This document shows positions 22,401 through 37,400 of a DNA stretch of 64,000 nt, piece by piece; the first letter of the stretch is position 1, and every line of letters begins with the position of its first letter. The position numbers and the translations under genes were made by a program. The DNA is from Siphonodentalium dalli (Eukaryota; Mollusca; Scaphopoda; Gadilida; Siphonodentaliidae): positions 209,487,934-209,551,933 of the forward strand of contig CP136063.1 in assembly GCA_032622095.1 (NCBI GenBank), given 5' to 3'. A model generated the notes under the pieces. It did no database searches. It had not been told where the DNA came from and worked only from the letters and a program-made list of their open reading frames with translations.

Positions 22401-25400
22401 CATTTATTTACAAATTAAAACGAATATAATGCCTGAGAATAAAAAAATACTGCCATATTTATATTTAATCTTATTCTAAATAAATCACGAAAGCGATACC
22501 AGACGAACGCGCGAGCACACAGGTAATGTACTTTCGTACTATTAAGCGTACCAATTTAATTATCGGTCTTTTGTATCGGCAAAGCTTTGAAACGGATTAA
22601 AACAACAGGTGTCTAATTAGATGCGCCTAAACCAGAATTGGTTACTGCACTGCACCACCTTCAGATACATGTAGATACAGATAGATACATGTTTGCTTAT
22701 ATCACAAACTGATTGAACAATGGTGACTTCACAGGTAATTAAAGCAGTGGCACGTTGTTTTTACATCAGCTACTAGCAGGGTTACCCGGCGTTGCCCAGG
22801 TTAAAGTGATGTGAAACCCTCTGCATGCTGTGGATATTTGTTGGGAATAGACAATACTCTTGCTCAAAGTGTTACACGTATTCTCATAAATTGTATATTC
22901 AAATAGCATCACAAAACATGATATTACAGTCATGGAATACAAGTAGAGGCTCACCTTGTCGATTGTCATTTTGTTTATCGCGATTAATCCGTTCCACCAA
23001 TAATGAAGTATTTATTTATTTACAACTGCGTATACTTCAGACGTTATAATATGATACATGAACATCATAAACACATTAGTTCCAAAAAATAGAAGACGAC
23101 AATTGGGTTTTACATATAGAGATGTATCAGTCAATCTAGTGGGTTGGACTAATATCTTGAGGACACCTGGATATCATATCTCCATGAAGATATAGATGTT
23201 TTAAAGACATTTCCAGGTGCTCATCTGTTCATGGTGCTGTATATTGGCTAAATGTTCTCAGTTTAAAAGAAATGTTGCTAAGTGTATATCAGCTACATGT
23301 GCCAGACACAGAGCGATATTTTGATTTGTTTATGTCAGTCGATGAGTCTGTTCTAAAAATTCTGCTGTATCGGGCAGATATACCCTTGTCAGAATGATAT
23401 CAGTATTATTATTTTTTCTATCATTTATTCATATTTTTGATACAATTATCAATTATGAGCCTGTGTATAAATTAATTTGTCGCCATGCCACTCAAATGTG
23501 TTTTACTCGATATTTGCCAGAAATGTTTTCCATCTGATGATTTTGGTCTTATACTTTGTGAAACTGAAGAGGAAACTAGGTTTTAAGAAAATTCAAAGTT
23601 CTGTAATAATGGACTTTTATGCTGTGCTATGTACACTATGGTTTTGGGATTTAATAGATAATCTTTTTTAACATAATTGGGACAAATGTCAACAATATAT
23701 TGATTGGGATTAATAAATAATGTTGGGCTTTTAAACCTCTTTGGGGAAACTTCTCAATGATCGAGTGAAGAGAACATATCTAGGACACTGTCCCATTTTT
23801 TCACAAATGCATTTCTAAGTGAGACATTCTATTTACATGCTTGTTTTTCAATGTTATACTCTTGGTTAAAGAAAAGAACGGCTGCTTCAATACTTATATA
23901 GTTTTTGCCGCATTTGGTTACGTATATATACCGCTTTGTCAACAGAATATTATGCTATTTATTGCAAGTACATTTGTTCCTGTACTTATCCCAAAGAGTA
24001 TATCTTCTGTTTTTGAGGGAAGTTGTAAATTACATTTTGAGTCCAACAGTACCGATAGTTGGTTCCATATTTGTTTTTACCTTTTGACAGGTAACAAGTA
24101 AATGTTGTATACTTTCTCTTTCTGTCTCACAAAAAGTGCATAGATTTGATGTAGTAATTTTACATTTTTCTAGGAATACATTTGTCACCAAAGTATTATG
24201 ATTTATTTGGAATTGAAAGGCTTGCAGTTTTGTATTTTTTGTAACTTGAAAGACTCTTGCATAGATAGATTGCCAATTAATTTGCATTGGATATCAGTAT
24301 TGGAGGATCTTGAAAAGTCATGTGCTACTGACTGCGTTTTCTTTTATATCAGAAGAAAATATATGTGACTGCACACTGTGACCACTATTTTTGAACACGC
24401 CTTCGATACATTTCCATATCTCTTGACAAATTGTAACTTTTGTGGAAACTGTATTGAATGGAACAGACTCAATTGTGTTATAATATACATGCAATCCTCT
24501 GACAGTTCGAGGTCTCTCAGTTTGCAAGAATATATGTATCTCTTAAATATAATGATAAATATAATTTTAATGCTTCTTCTATGTACGGGTATCTCTTTTT
24601 GCTAGCTCATTATGTGAATGCACTGATTGCCATCCCCATATAAATATGACAGTTGAGAAGATATAATTGTTCAAGTGACTTAATTGGGTCACCATTTGTC
24701 GAGATTGTGAAATTTGAACGCCCAAAACTCCTTAAAATTATATGGAGATGGCCTGGGTGACTATATATAACTTATTGGTGGATATCGGCGAATAGCAATC
24801 TTATCAATGATAGTGCATATCTTCTCGCCATCCGTGACCCAAACGACACAAAATGTGATATAATTCATCGTATCATTCGAGAAGAACGTGTATGAATTTG
24901 GTGGAAATTAGTGCTAAATATATTTGTATCAGTTTTGGTGCGACTGCCATCCTAATGCATGACTATAACGGCCCCAATTTTGACATATATAAACCACGTC
25001 CATTAGACTCATGGATGCATGATATACTGGAGATGATTATATATATAGGTTTGGTGGTGATCAGCATCTCAACAAATTCTTAGAATAGTTATGACCCCAC
25101 CCCCCCCCCATCTCTCACCCAAACGGCAGCAATTTGGAGTCTTTAAATCACACGATTATATTCCTCGTATCATAGAGAAGAATAATATATCAATTTGGTA
25201 GAAATTTGCGCTAACAATAGTTTATTAAATCAATTGTTGATGCCCCCTGCAACGCCGACTTGAACAGCGCCATAATGCGGAGGTGATTGACACTGATTGT
25301 GTATGCGTTTGGTGGAAATCGGCGACAAAACTATTTCACCATATTTTTTTAATTTTGCACACCTCCCCCTTTTCTTCCCCTGACACCAACAGCAGCGTCA

Positions 25401-28400
25401 GTTTAGAAAATTTTAACCCACACCATTATCTTCCTCGTAAAAAGTTACCCCTCTTAGAATGCCTTGGTGCCATCTCGATTGTACCCGTGAAGTTATATAT
25501 AGAACGCATACAAAAAGGCAGACAGCACGATTTGATTTCTCGTATCATTTGAGAAGAACGTGTCTGAATTTGATGGTAATTCGTACTAAAAATATTTTTT
25601 AACAGTTTTGGTGAGATGCATATACACCGTATATATAATTGGTGAAAATTGGTGAAAATTAGCGAGTATACAAATTCGTATCAAATTTAAGGTCCCATAT
25701 CTCTCACCCAGAGGGCACCAATTTGGTGTATCTAAACCACACGATAAGATTCCTCGTATCACGGAGAAGAATATATATCAATCTGGTAGAAATTGGCGCT
25801 AAACATATTGTTATCATTTGTTTGTGTCCCTCTCACCTCTATACACAACTGACTCGAATGGCCCCACTTGTGACATCCTTAAACCACACAATTAAACTCA
25901 TGATATCATGGAGATGATTATTTATAAGTTTGGTGCTAATCGGCGACTAAATTTTTTTTTATCAAATTTGGTGCCCACTCCTCCCCTCCCCATCTCTCAC
26001 CCAAACAGCACCAATATGGCGTCTTTAAATCACACGATTAGATTCCTCGTATTATGGATAATTGTGTACCAATTTTGGTTCCCCTCTCCTTTCCAGTGCA
26101 CCCCTGACTCGATTAAGGCCACATTTGACAGATTTAAACCACACCATTAGACTGCTCATACCATGGTGATGATTTTGTATAAGTGTGGTGGCAATCGGCG
26201 ACTAAACCAATTCTTATCAAATTTAGTGCCCGACAATTTGGCGTTGTTAAATCGCACAATTAGATTCCTTGTATCATGAAGAAGAATATATATCAATTTG
26301 GTGGAAATCGGCGCTAAAATTAGTTTTATCAATTTTAGTGCCCCTCTCCCCTTCCGTGCATCCCTGACTCGAACGACGCCACTTTTGACATATTTAAACC
26401 ACACCATTAGATTCTTCATATCATGGGGATGATTATATGTAAGTTTAGTGGCAATCAGCGACAAAAACAATTCTGCCCCTCCCCCTTTTCTGCCCCTGAC
26501 AACGGAGTCACTTTATAAAATTCTAACCCCCACCATTATCTTTCTCGTAAAAAGTTACCCCTAGTAGAACCCTTTGGTATCATCTAGATGGTCTCCTGTG
26601 AATTTCTATAGAACACAGACTGACAGACATTCGCAAATATAGATAGTTTCCTGGTTTATCTATACATATACTTATTTCTTATTATAGGATGTTTATCTAT
26701 TGCAATTTATGTTATATTTTGTAGTTTATTGAATAAAGTTTAAGTAATCAGTAATGAGGTGTTCGGGTCTCGATAACTCTTACTGACGGCGACAAAATAT
26801 TCCGATGGTTTCGTGATTTTCTGTAAACCGAACACCTTTCTAAACCGAACAGAAGGGCCGGTCCGAAGAGTGTTCGGTTTAGAGAGGTTTTACTGTACTA
26901 CCGGTTGTATAGAACTAGTTTCGTTCTGTAGCGACCACTGATTAATTTTGTAGCACCACTTCACCCTACAGAATGACCACGCCACCATATTTTTGTGGTA
27001 GAGTGAAGTCAGTTCACCGTGAAAAGTCACTTCGCCCTGAAAATCTAGTCTAGGCTGGTCCCTGACTTTAACCATTTCTATACCAAATGGATTCTCCCAT
27101 TCAGTTATCAAATTATACATTGGAATCAGTGTTGGAATGGTCTATTATTCATTTGGAGGGGTTTTCATGAAAAAGAAGCAGACGACAGATAATAAAAGTG
27201 CAGAAGGAATCCTATTTATTTGAGGGAAATGTTCAGACAATATGTTCAACAGTTGACCTATTATCTGAACATTTCCTATGGAAACTACAGTAATTCTCTA
27301 ATTAATCGACTCCTTATCCACAGCAGAATTATGGGTAACTTTTCAGGATTTAGTCGGAAATATGGCTTGTTGCCTTTCATCGGAAAGCTTTCCGATGAAT
27401 GGCAACAAGCCATATTTCCAACTAAATCCTGAAAAGTTACTCATAATTCTGCTGTGGTTAAGGAGTCGATTAATTAGAGCATTACTGTACTTGTTACTGC
27501 GTATTCAGTAAAAATAAGGATGAAGATCAAATAACCCATGTCTGAGATATCTGCACGAAAAACATCCAAAAGGCTAGTAAAGAAATCATTCACAAAAATA
27601 TAATTATATTCATAACAACTAACCAGGACTATTTGACAGAGACGAGGCTGTGGATGAGTTCAGTTCCTGTTGCTTTTTATTCGCCGTGGCAAGTATTTGT
27701 GTTGTGAATTCGTCATCAGCCATGGATATTGGGAACACAGTGGGATCATCAAACATATCACACGACATGTGGGAATTCTCGTAATTAACCTCAATCTGAA
27801 AATCCTCATCTTCATCATCATTATCTTCTTCACCATAACCTTCTCTCATGGTGTCAAAAGTATCGTCACCTGCTCCCGCGTATAGGTACTCGAGGCCAAG
27901 AAGTTCGCCTGGAAATGTACAAGCGGTGAGTTTTCAAAGCTAAGACTTGGCAAAGGCATGCATATATGCCAAAGCATTACGCCAATATACATTTAATAAC
28001 TTGAGAATCACTGGGGCGTGGCGAAATATTCCCATTAGTTTACTTGTAAACAGGTAAATTAATCAGACATGGCTCGTTCGAACCTGACAATTATGCATAC
28101 ATAATTTGGTAAGAGGTCTCTCAAAATACTATAGCTATGCGGAAGATTTCCGAACAAATTCGCAAAGTTGGAAAACAAAAATGTTAACAGATGGACAGCC
28201 AGACGGATGGACAGACTGATTACATAAAACAACTGGTTTTTTTTTCAAACAGGCGAACTAAATGATAACTGAAGTAATTATTACATGTATGATGCATTCC
28301 ACAGTAATACAGTCAAACTTCGTTAACTCAAATCGAAAGGGACCATTGAGTCATTTTGAGTATTTTGAGTGACTCCAAATTCCAATTAGCAAATTTTATC

Positions 28401-31400
28401 CGGCAACAAGTTTCAACTCTGTGCCTGATATAAACCCATGCTAGATCAGTAGTCAATACGACTATGCTGATCACAAACAACAGACCGGATGATCTTTAAT
28501 GTGATTATTTATTAAATAATAATACTAAAACACAGAATATTACAAAAATCCATCATCAGATGCATGGTGCATTTCTTTATTTGGAACATCGTTTTGTGAA
28601 GACATTAGTCACATGACTAAATGAAATTAATCTCTCTCAGGGTATTAAATATGATTTTTCATTTCATATGCCTCATGTCAAAACTAATCCTCACATGGTT
28701 GAAATTGACTCATGCATCCTTTCATGACTGAAGCTTCCTGAATTTTTTTTTAAACCCCTTGCCAATGCATTCTCTTATATATGCGAGAGTGCCATAGGGA
28801 GCCTTGCATATCTAAAAGAATACATTGGCCTTACGATATTTACCTTGACCTTGAAGCCAGTGCATTTTCTTATATATGCGAGGCTCCCTATGGGAGACTC
28901 GCATATATAAGAGAATACACTGGCACAGGATCTTTAATTTCTGCCTTCATTTTTTATCGACCTATGTTGGAATTTCAGCTTATTGTCCTTAACGTATTTA
29001 TTTTATTGCACAAAAGCTCAGCCAAGACCAGACAATGACCTTGAATGTACATGGAAAAATTATTACCCAATATCGTACATGTATATGCATACAGGTACTG
29101 CAGCCCAACTTCCAACAGAGTAATTATGTCTGAAGTCAGGTATTCAGTATACAGCCAATTTGTGTAACATTTTGTTGCCTGTGTATTATATGCTGATATG
29201 GTCCAAGGGATATAACTCTACTTTTTCATCTATTCACCGACTTCTTTGTATATTCAGTTAATAACTCCAACAACTGTAAACCTAAGCATACTTGTTATTT
29301 CCAGATAAACAGAGAGGATACCTTTAAAAAGTAAAATGCAAACAACGTCATTTTGGGCACTCTTTTAATGCACTCCCAATGGCGAACCCCCATGACAAAT
29401 TCAATTGAAATCGGACAAACCATAGCTGCGATGATAATAGAAAACCATTATTTCAAGATACACTTTGGGACGGGGAATTTCTATTGTCGTGTAAAGCTGG
29501 AAGTCCTCTGGATCTTGAAGACAAGGCCAAAGAAAATTAAATGTGTGGTTTGGGTTACAAGTCGAAAAAAAATTGGGTCGGTAGGTAGGCTTGAAATTTT
29601 ATTTTTTTAATTAATTTTTTTATATTTTGACATATTGACATAAAGATTGACATAAAACTACTTTTGATTATTTTTGTATAAAGTGTAATATTACACAATA
29701 CATTTACTAACAAATTAATATATTCTGAGATGCTGAAATGTGTTTTTTTGTGTTTTATAAAAAATTTGGAGAAAAAATAGATTTTCTTGAAAACAATGAA
29801 AAAAACTTTAGGGTAGGGGGTTTAAAGGAATTAGTCTGTCAAAAAAATATTTTTTTTATCGTCATAATACTAATAATATATGTCTAACAGACCCATTTCG
29901 CCAAGAAAATTCAAAATCGAGCAGATAGTATTTTTATTATTATGATATTTAAAAAATCGCGGAAATATCCGAAGTCAGTCACGTGAGTGCGATCACATGA
30001 CCACAACGCGGTCACATGACCGATCATCTGCATCAACGCTTACCGATGACAGCGGTGGGTGGAGCTTGAAATAATTCCGCCAATCGCGTAACGAGTTGAT
30101 AAATTACGCTGGTTAATTACCTAAGCCTTTACGATAAATAGCGATTACGGAATAAAACTGTTTGAATGTGCTGAATTATGAACTGGATTTGCTAGAATGT
30201 TGGATTATATAACGAATAATGATGGCTAAAATGCACTTTGAGGCGATAAAAGTTGTTTGAAATGAGATTAATTTATGCAGAAATGCAATGAGCGAGCGGA
30301 ATATCGTGCGAAACAAATTTAACTGTTTCTGAAAGAATACAAGTTAGGCCATATGCCGGTACTTCATTCTTCGTTGTATGGTACCAATTTCGGAGGATAG
30401 TTTACACACTAGTGTCATCCCGTTGTGCGCTATATGCGTACAATTTTAAATACAAATGGGGTGCGATTAAAAAGGTGGTGGTTATTGTACTAGTACATGT
30501 ATCATGATGGCTTATATTCGTCATAATGATGTTCCTGTCTGTTTCTTCACACGAAACATTTTGTGTGGAGAAGTGCACGACTGTGAACAGCTTGCTAAAA
30601 TCCTTCCAGTCAAGATCGATAAGTGAGTAAACAAAATAATTCACTCGAATACACGACAGACTGTTGAAACTACACAAATTATTAGTTAGGCTGCAGTTTG
30701 GCATAATGACATTTTTTTTAATTGAAGGCTAGCCTGGCATTGTTTTTCAGTTTGTGTTTGTTGTTCGTTTTATTTTACGTTTTGATGGCACATATTGACT
30801 TTCTAGAGAGGATTTTTTTGAATTGTTAGCATAGCAAAACTCCAATGATTGCCTCTAATAAAGAGCGTCCATGTTTTCGTCGCGGTGTAGACAATAAAGA
30901 GCGTTCTCAATTATGAACGTGCTTTATTTCGATATGTCATGGGTGATTTTGTATGTGGTATTGTGACAATTAAATATAAAGAGCGGACATACCAACAAAT
31001 GGGTAGATATGTGGCTTCGACCTATGTGGCTAGAAATGGTAATGTGGCTTTAGTTTTTATGTGGCTTCTCAAGTAGCCATAAAATTTTAAGTGGCTATCA
31101 AGTAGTAGATAGTGATAAAACTCCAGATTATGGATTCATAACATGTTGGAATTATAGCAGAAGAAGCTGATTAAAACTCAAAAACTTGCTCACAGCAACT
31201 GGGACAGTGGAATAGGAGAAACTGACAGGTCCGTGATTGGGTGGCTAGCCACATAAATGTCTTGTCAGTGTCCGACATCTCCTATTGACGGGTCATGGAT
31301 GTCTAAATCGATGGACTTTTTTTTCTCCAAATTTTGAGTGACTACAAATTAAATAAGCTGATTAGGCCAAATAGATCATTTTAGAACGTCCATCTGAAAG

Positions 31401-34400
31401 CTGTTACGTGGCTAGCCACGCAACGGAAGTTATGCACATAAATATCCATTTTACACAATTTTAGCCACATAAGTAGTCATTAGTAAACACGTCCATGCTT
31501 CCGTCTCCCAAAAGCGGTAGACAATAAAGAGCGTTCTAAATTACGCACTGTGTTGTCTTTTTGGAGGTACTAAATAATGGATCGCTAGCCCGCCCACAAC
31601 TGAACACACTACATCTACTAGGCATCTTGGAATATGTGGCGATGACAGATACTCGGGATATTTATATCGAAAGTAAAACAACAAACAAACACAAAACAAA
31701 AGCGCCTAAATAGAGTTAACATTATTCAGCCCAGTGTTTATATAAATTTGGGCGCTTCTTATATAAGTATGACCAGAGAGATAATGTTCTTTCTATTCAC
31801 TTTGTGGCATTTTAGAGTGCAAACAAGTTCGCGAATGACACTGATGAATAGTCGCTGAGTGATTACAAATCACCGAGTGAATACGCGAGACAATCAAAGC
31901 ACTAATACTGCCATCTATTCACCAAAACAGACACGTGCCGGCATGTTATTAATGGCTACAAAAACAACAACCATTCTAGGCGCTATTAATTACTGTATTC
32001 ACAGAATTATTGTCTTCTATTCCAGATAAACGGCCAAAGCGTAACGTAATCTGTACACCACACGCGCACATACGACTCCGCATTTTAGTATCGGCTGACT
32101 TACGATTACGTCATCGTAGTCTGCATAATAAACTCCGGCTCCGAATCTGTGTTTTTAATTTGCTCCCCACAAGTACGTCACTCGTAGTTTAGTCACGGAA
32201 ATCTCCGAATACCGGTGGTGGTATTATTTATTTATTTTACGGGTTATTTATTATGCGATCGGAATGGGACTTGGATCATTTTAATCACAACAGGGAGGGC
32301 TTTCCGATTGCGTTTTGTAGTTTCTAGACCGAATAAGTCCTTTAAAATAGGGTCGGTAGGGAAACCAAAACCACAAATATTTTTTTCTTAGGCCCAAGGA
32401 ATACGTACTATTGAATGAATGAGAAACAAAAGGGTTGAACACTTTGATTACTGAATTAGTTCCAAGTCCTGTAATAGTTTGTCTGTCATTTGCAGAATGA
32501 GGTCCCCAAAGGGTGAAATTAGTGAAGCTACCATGCACAGCAGGCTAGCATCACCAAATTCATCCTCTGGGGAACCTCATTCTGCTGAGGCCTCAACTGC
32601 TATGGGCGACCCAGGATCAGATTGAAGTTGGTGATGTTCACTCATTAGTCACCTCTATTATGCATTTTATCTTCTGCAAATTAGGGGATAAAGAATCTGA
32701 ACAGAAGGTAAAGAAGTACTAAACACAATGTTCATTTGAGACTATAGATACATCCCAGAAGATGAGGCTTAGTAGAATGAGTTCCCCAGAGGGTGAATAT
32801 AGAGAATAAACTGCTGTGTGGGGTAGTGGGGTAGCGTTACCAAATTCACCCTCTGGGGACCTCATTCTGCAAATGACAGACACACTATTTCACAGCTTGA
32901 TTGGTTCTCCTGTTCGATTATAAAAATATATTTTATTTGTTGGGATGTACAGATACTATAGATGAGAGAAAGAGAAACAGATTGCGTTGCACTATTTTTT
33001 AACTAGACCTGTATATTTGGCTGAGAAACATGCATACCAACTTTGGTTCAGATCAAATAATCCAAACCAGAGTTATGGGAAACCAAAATGTTATAAAATC
33101 CGAAAAAATTAAACTCAAATAAAGATATTTGGACAGAACCCACATTCGATCTTGGCCTGTATTTGTAGCTGGGAAACACACACACCAACTTTTATTCAGA
33201 TTAAATAATCCAAACTAGAGTTATTATTTTTTTAAATTAACATGTTGGTGCAGTGGGTGTTTTTCCTCAATGAATCAAATATCTTGTTATTAGATGCCTC
33301 TGAGTCGATTGTCGCATAACACAACACATACTGGTAGCTTACTTTGTGAAAATTTGACAGACACAAAATTATTAATATTACTGGGACAAACCAATTGGTG
33401 CCTGTCATTTTGTCAGGCATCAAAATCTCAGTTATTTCCAGGTTTGATTATCAAAGGGTTAAAGGTACTCAATCCGAATAGATGGTCCCCATATCATCAA
33501 GTTACAACATTTCTTCAAAATACGCTTTTGTTATCAGAATCGATTAATGACAACAAAATAATGCTAACCGATGTCAACTATGGTGTAAAATTTCCTTTTT
33601 CTGGGCCACAAATAATTACACATTTCAAGAAATAACAAATTTCAAAAATCAATATCTGATCACTCTGAGCTTTGATGGGTGGGTTCCTCGACTCGAATCA
33701 AATATTTTCACCCCCCGAAGCCAAAGAAATGGTCATTTGGGAGCGTTAATTCGGATTATGCATCTTAGTTACCTGTATAATCTCGTAGATCGGCGGTGTC
33801 CTCAAGTAATTTCTTGCCCCAAACTTCCATACTAAGCTCATTGAGCCTGCTACACATTCCAACATCATACGGTATCCTGGCTGAGGAGCCTCCTTGAGAT
33901 GTAGTCTGGTTCCAGCGGACGACTCCATCTAGAAGGCATGCCTGGAAATAGTTAGCACTCGCATCTGCACCTGAAAATGGTTGAGAACAATGGATTGTAG
34001 CATGAGTGACAAACCGTACTGCTCCCATCATGAAAGGGTTAATATAAAATCAGTTGATCCTTATAATTGGTGGTAAAAGTAACTGTTGAACTCACAAGCT
34101 TCAAATAGAAAGAGTTCAAAGAAACATTGGTTCAATCATTTAGATCTTATGCACTGTTTAAATCCTCCCCTACTCTAGCACGTGTTCACTTACAAATAGG
34201 TCCATATTTAGGATTCTGACTTTTTACTTTACCAACCATCCGACCGAATTAAAAAATTTAATAAAACAGATTTTTAGCAAGTAAACAAGCCTAATTTATG
34301 GTCTAACCTTGACTAAAATTAAGTGCACCATATGAGAAAAAAGATGGAAAACTATGTTCAAAATTACAATTAAACAAGGTATTTTGTTGCATATTTTCAT

Positions 34401-37400
34401 TGTATGCTTACAACGCGAGCTTGGATTATTTTTTATTGCAACATCAATAAAAACATTCAACAAGGGAGGGGGTGTTGAATTTTTTTTTTTTGGCCTTAAC
34501 CATTTCAAGACTTTTTGTGAAAACCCTGTGCTAATGCATTCTCTAAAATAGGGAGAAATATTTAAGAGAACGTACTGGCACAGGATCATCAATGGTGCCC
34601 CAGCGCAGCTCCCGTCATGAAAGTGTTTATGCACTCTTTTTTTTCTGATGGCGATGCTTATGATTTTCAAATTTGTATGTTAGAGTAAGCCCGGATAATT
34701 CCATATCATTATTACATTGATATAATCAATGTACAGTAATGCCCTAAATAATCGACTACATAACCACAGCAGAATTATGTGTAACTTTTCAGGATTTAGT
34801 CGGAAATATGGCTTGTTGCCATTCATCGGAAATCTCTCAGTGAAAACTTTCTAATGAATGGCAACAAGCCATATTTCCGACTAAATTCTGAAAAGTTACC
34901 CATAATTCTGCTGTGGTTAAGGAGTCAATTATTTAGGGCATTACTGTAAATGGTCATTTGCATCTTTATCATGTTTATAGCCTGAATGTCAAGCCCAACC
35001 TTTATTTTCATACTGATATTCTAATTTCAACACGTGCACCGTACAGCTTATCCTCCCAGCAAAGGTGGCTTTCCGCTGAGGTTTATAATTTTCTGAAGTG
35101 TCTTAAATCAAAAGATGTTTTAATATGGCCTGTGAAGACTGAGCAAAACCTGAAAGTGTCAATGATACTGCAGCTCAACATCAGGAGGGTACCAAGGAAG
35201 TTGTATGTAGATATCATTCCCTACCACCCCCCATGCGAGGGAGAATTAGCCTTCTAAAGTTGAAATTCCCAAATCATATACAATCCAAATATAAGTAGTT
35301 CATGTATGTAACAATCTATTTTGATCCCCAGAAAGTCTTATACTATTCTATTATGAGGCTTGTGTATTTTATGTCACTGATGGAAAATATTAATAATACC
35401 TGGCAATATTTTATCTAAATGTGAATAAAAAGACTTCAGTGAGTGCAGCCCTCTGGTGCATCTGTATTTAGGAAGAGTTTTCCCTCCTTTCCGAACCTCT
35501 CCTATTGGCGTGTAAAGCTGGAAGTCCTCTGGATCTTGAAGACAAGGAATATGGCAGCGCTCAAATTCCCAAATTTTCCAGAGTTTCTTCTCATCCAGGA
35601 GGCGTACACCAAAACTTTTACAGGCTGCAAATATCGATTAATTAATATCCTGACATTAAAAGGTATAATATACATGTATTGTGTGTATTTTTCAATGATT
35701 CATACTGTGAATGGTTTGGATTCCATCAGCGCAAACATTTGTGGTTTTGCACAAAAACCACCTTTCGTGCAGACATAAATTTGTGGATCAGCGATGATAT
35801 TTGCCCAATTAAATAAGTGGACCTGATGACAACATTGAGTAGTCATTGTTGAAAACATTACCCCCAGGTAGAACGGCACCGACAGGGCTTCATTTAATCT
35901 GTATCTAACAGCTTGCGGGTGAATTTCACAGGTTACTGCATGAGGTAGCTATTTACTGGTATTGTTTTATGTAATCTTGTATTAATCTACACATTGTGAA
36001 ACCACTCGCCTCTATTAAGTTTTCGCAGGATGTTCATTTTATGAATAAAATGGATTTTACACCAAAGCTTTCATATCCTTCAAAAATCCATTCATATCGT
36101 GATAATCAAAAGTATAATATATAATAATGTATAAGTTATCTTACTTCTATTTGAATTGTAACACTGGCAACAAACTTTGTAATAAATGAAAGTGTGGAGG
36201 CGTTAATAATTTTATGCTGAGCAGTCAATAGAATGATAAAGAAGGAAAGTAAAAAAAAGTTTCAGTAAATGGATTGTATTGTGAACATGAAATTAATTTC
36301 ATTTCAAACATTTCTCCACTAAATGTGTGCTGATGGATTCAAATGTGAAATCCAAGATGGCTCCAGGTGCCCATGTTTATTAAAAAGAAAATTCAGAGAA
36401 ACTTGACAGCTTCCACCAAGAAGTCACACCGAAGAACAATATGATGTTTGGATGAGGGATGTGGCATGTAGGGTGTGCCAAAGGATTTTAGTCATGAAAA
36501 AAAGTAAAATCCAAGAAGGCCACTGGCGACCATGTTTTATACGAAATTCAGAAAATATCATTGGCTCCCATCTAGAGCTCACCCTGAAGATCCTTATGAA
36601 GTTTGGTGATGATCGGATGATAGATGTGGCCTTTAGGTTGTACCTAAGGATTTAGTCATGAAAAGAGTAAAATCCAAGATGGCCACTGCCAGCTATATTT
36701 TTCAACGAATTTCGGAAACACTTGATGGCTCCTATCTAGAGTTCACCCTGAAGATGCATATAAAGTTTGATGATGATCAGATGAGGGATGTGACCTGTAG
36801 GTTGTGCCAAAGGATTTTGTCATGCAAAGAGTAAAATATAAGATGGCAGCCAGCGGCCATGTTTTAATCGAATATCGTTCAAATTTGATAGCTCTCAGAT
36901 CTAGAGGTGATTCTAATCATGCCTGTAAATTTACAAAACATTTCTTAGATATCCGTGGGTTGCAGGGTGTGCCGATGGATTGAAATTTGAAATATAAGAT
37001 GGCTCCTGGCGGACATGTTTTTTACGAATTACAAAATAATCGAGGGCTCCCATTTAGAGGTCACCCCGAAGATCCGTATGAAGTTTGATGATGATCGGAT
37101 GAGGGATGCGTCATGTAGGGTGTGCCAAAGAATTTAGTAATGCAAAGAGTAAAATCCAAGATGGCTGCTGACAGCCATGTTTTTTAACAATTTTCAGAAA
37201 TAATCGACGGCTTCCATCTAGAGGTCACCACGAAGATCCATATGAAGTTTGGTGATGATCAGATGAGGGATGCGGACTGTAGGGTGAGCCAAAGGAAATT
37301 GTTGACGGAAGCATGCATGCCCCCACACATGGACGATGGACATCAACCCACGCAATAGCTCAAACTTTACAAAGTAAAGTTGAGCTAAAAATATACATCA

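Larger units (their letters stand above)
22773..26643 (-). mobile_element. Helitron on the minus strand, 3.87 kb
   Basis: Read on the minus strand it starts TCTATATTTGCGAATGTCTG after an A. It ends with a hairpin (CCTGGGCAACGCCGGGT), then AACCCTGCTAG followed by T. Both boundary rules (A before TC, T after CTAG) are met, and the 5' end resembles Helitron 1 (TCTAT..GTCTGTC). The interior holds a long diverged tandem array (about 24.7-26.6 kb) and a reverse transcriptase remnant (23860-24290). No Rep or helicase frame is seen, so it is non-autonomous. Confidence 0.8.
22049..26893. mobile_element. pogo-like TIR element interrupted by a Helitron
   Basis: The left TIR is CAGTGAAACCTCTCCAAACC and the right end reads GGTTTAGAGAGGTTTTACTG. 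TA dinucleotides flank it at 22047-22048 and 26894-26895. CAGT..ACTG ends with TA duplication and subterminal repeats of TCCGAAC / GTTCGG (22080-22250, 26760-26880) are features of pogo/Tigger/jerky-type elements. Removing the 3.87-kb Helitron (22773-26643) leaves about 974 bp with no transposase frame, so it is non-autonomous. Confidence 0.75.
16470..27620. other. Intron 6 of the DUF6729-like gene (11.2 kb)
   Basis: This intron lies between exons 6 and 7 and carries the densest nested elements: family B MITE at 16676, repeat arrays, family E MITE, a hAT-type end at 18982, a pogo-like element with a Helitron inside, and a family A MITE inside family E. No additional exon of the host gene was recognised. 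Confidence 0.7.

Noticed and set aside
30855-31560. Short LTR pair (repeated AATAAAGAGCG segment)
   Set aside because: Repeats are only about 60 bp, lack TG..CA ends, primer-binding site and internal genes.
34958-35257. Plus-strand 99-codon frame near exon 4
   Set aside because: No recognised motif or splice partner; it lies in an intron of the minus-strand gene and overlaps a repeat tail.
35443-35778. Plus-strand 111-codon frame
   Set aside because: Antisense to exon 4, which has family motifs and matching splice phases on the minus strand.
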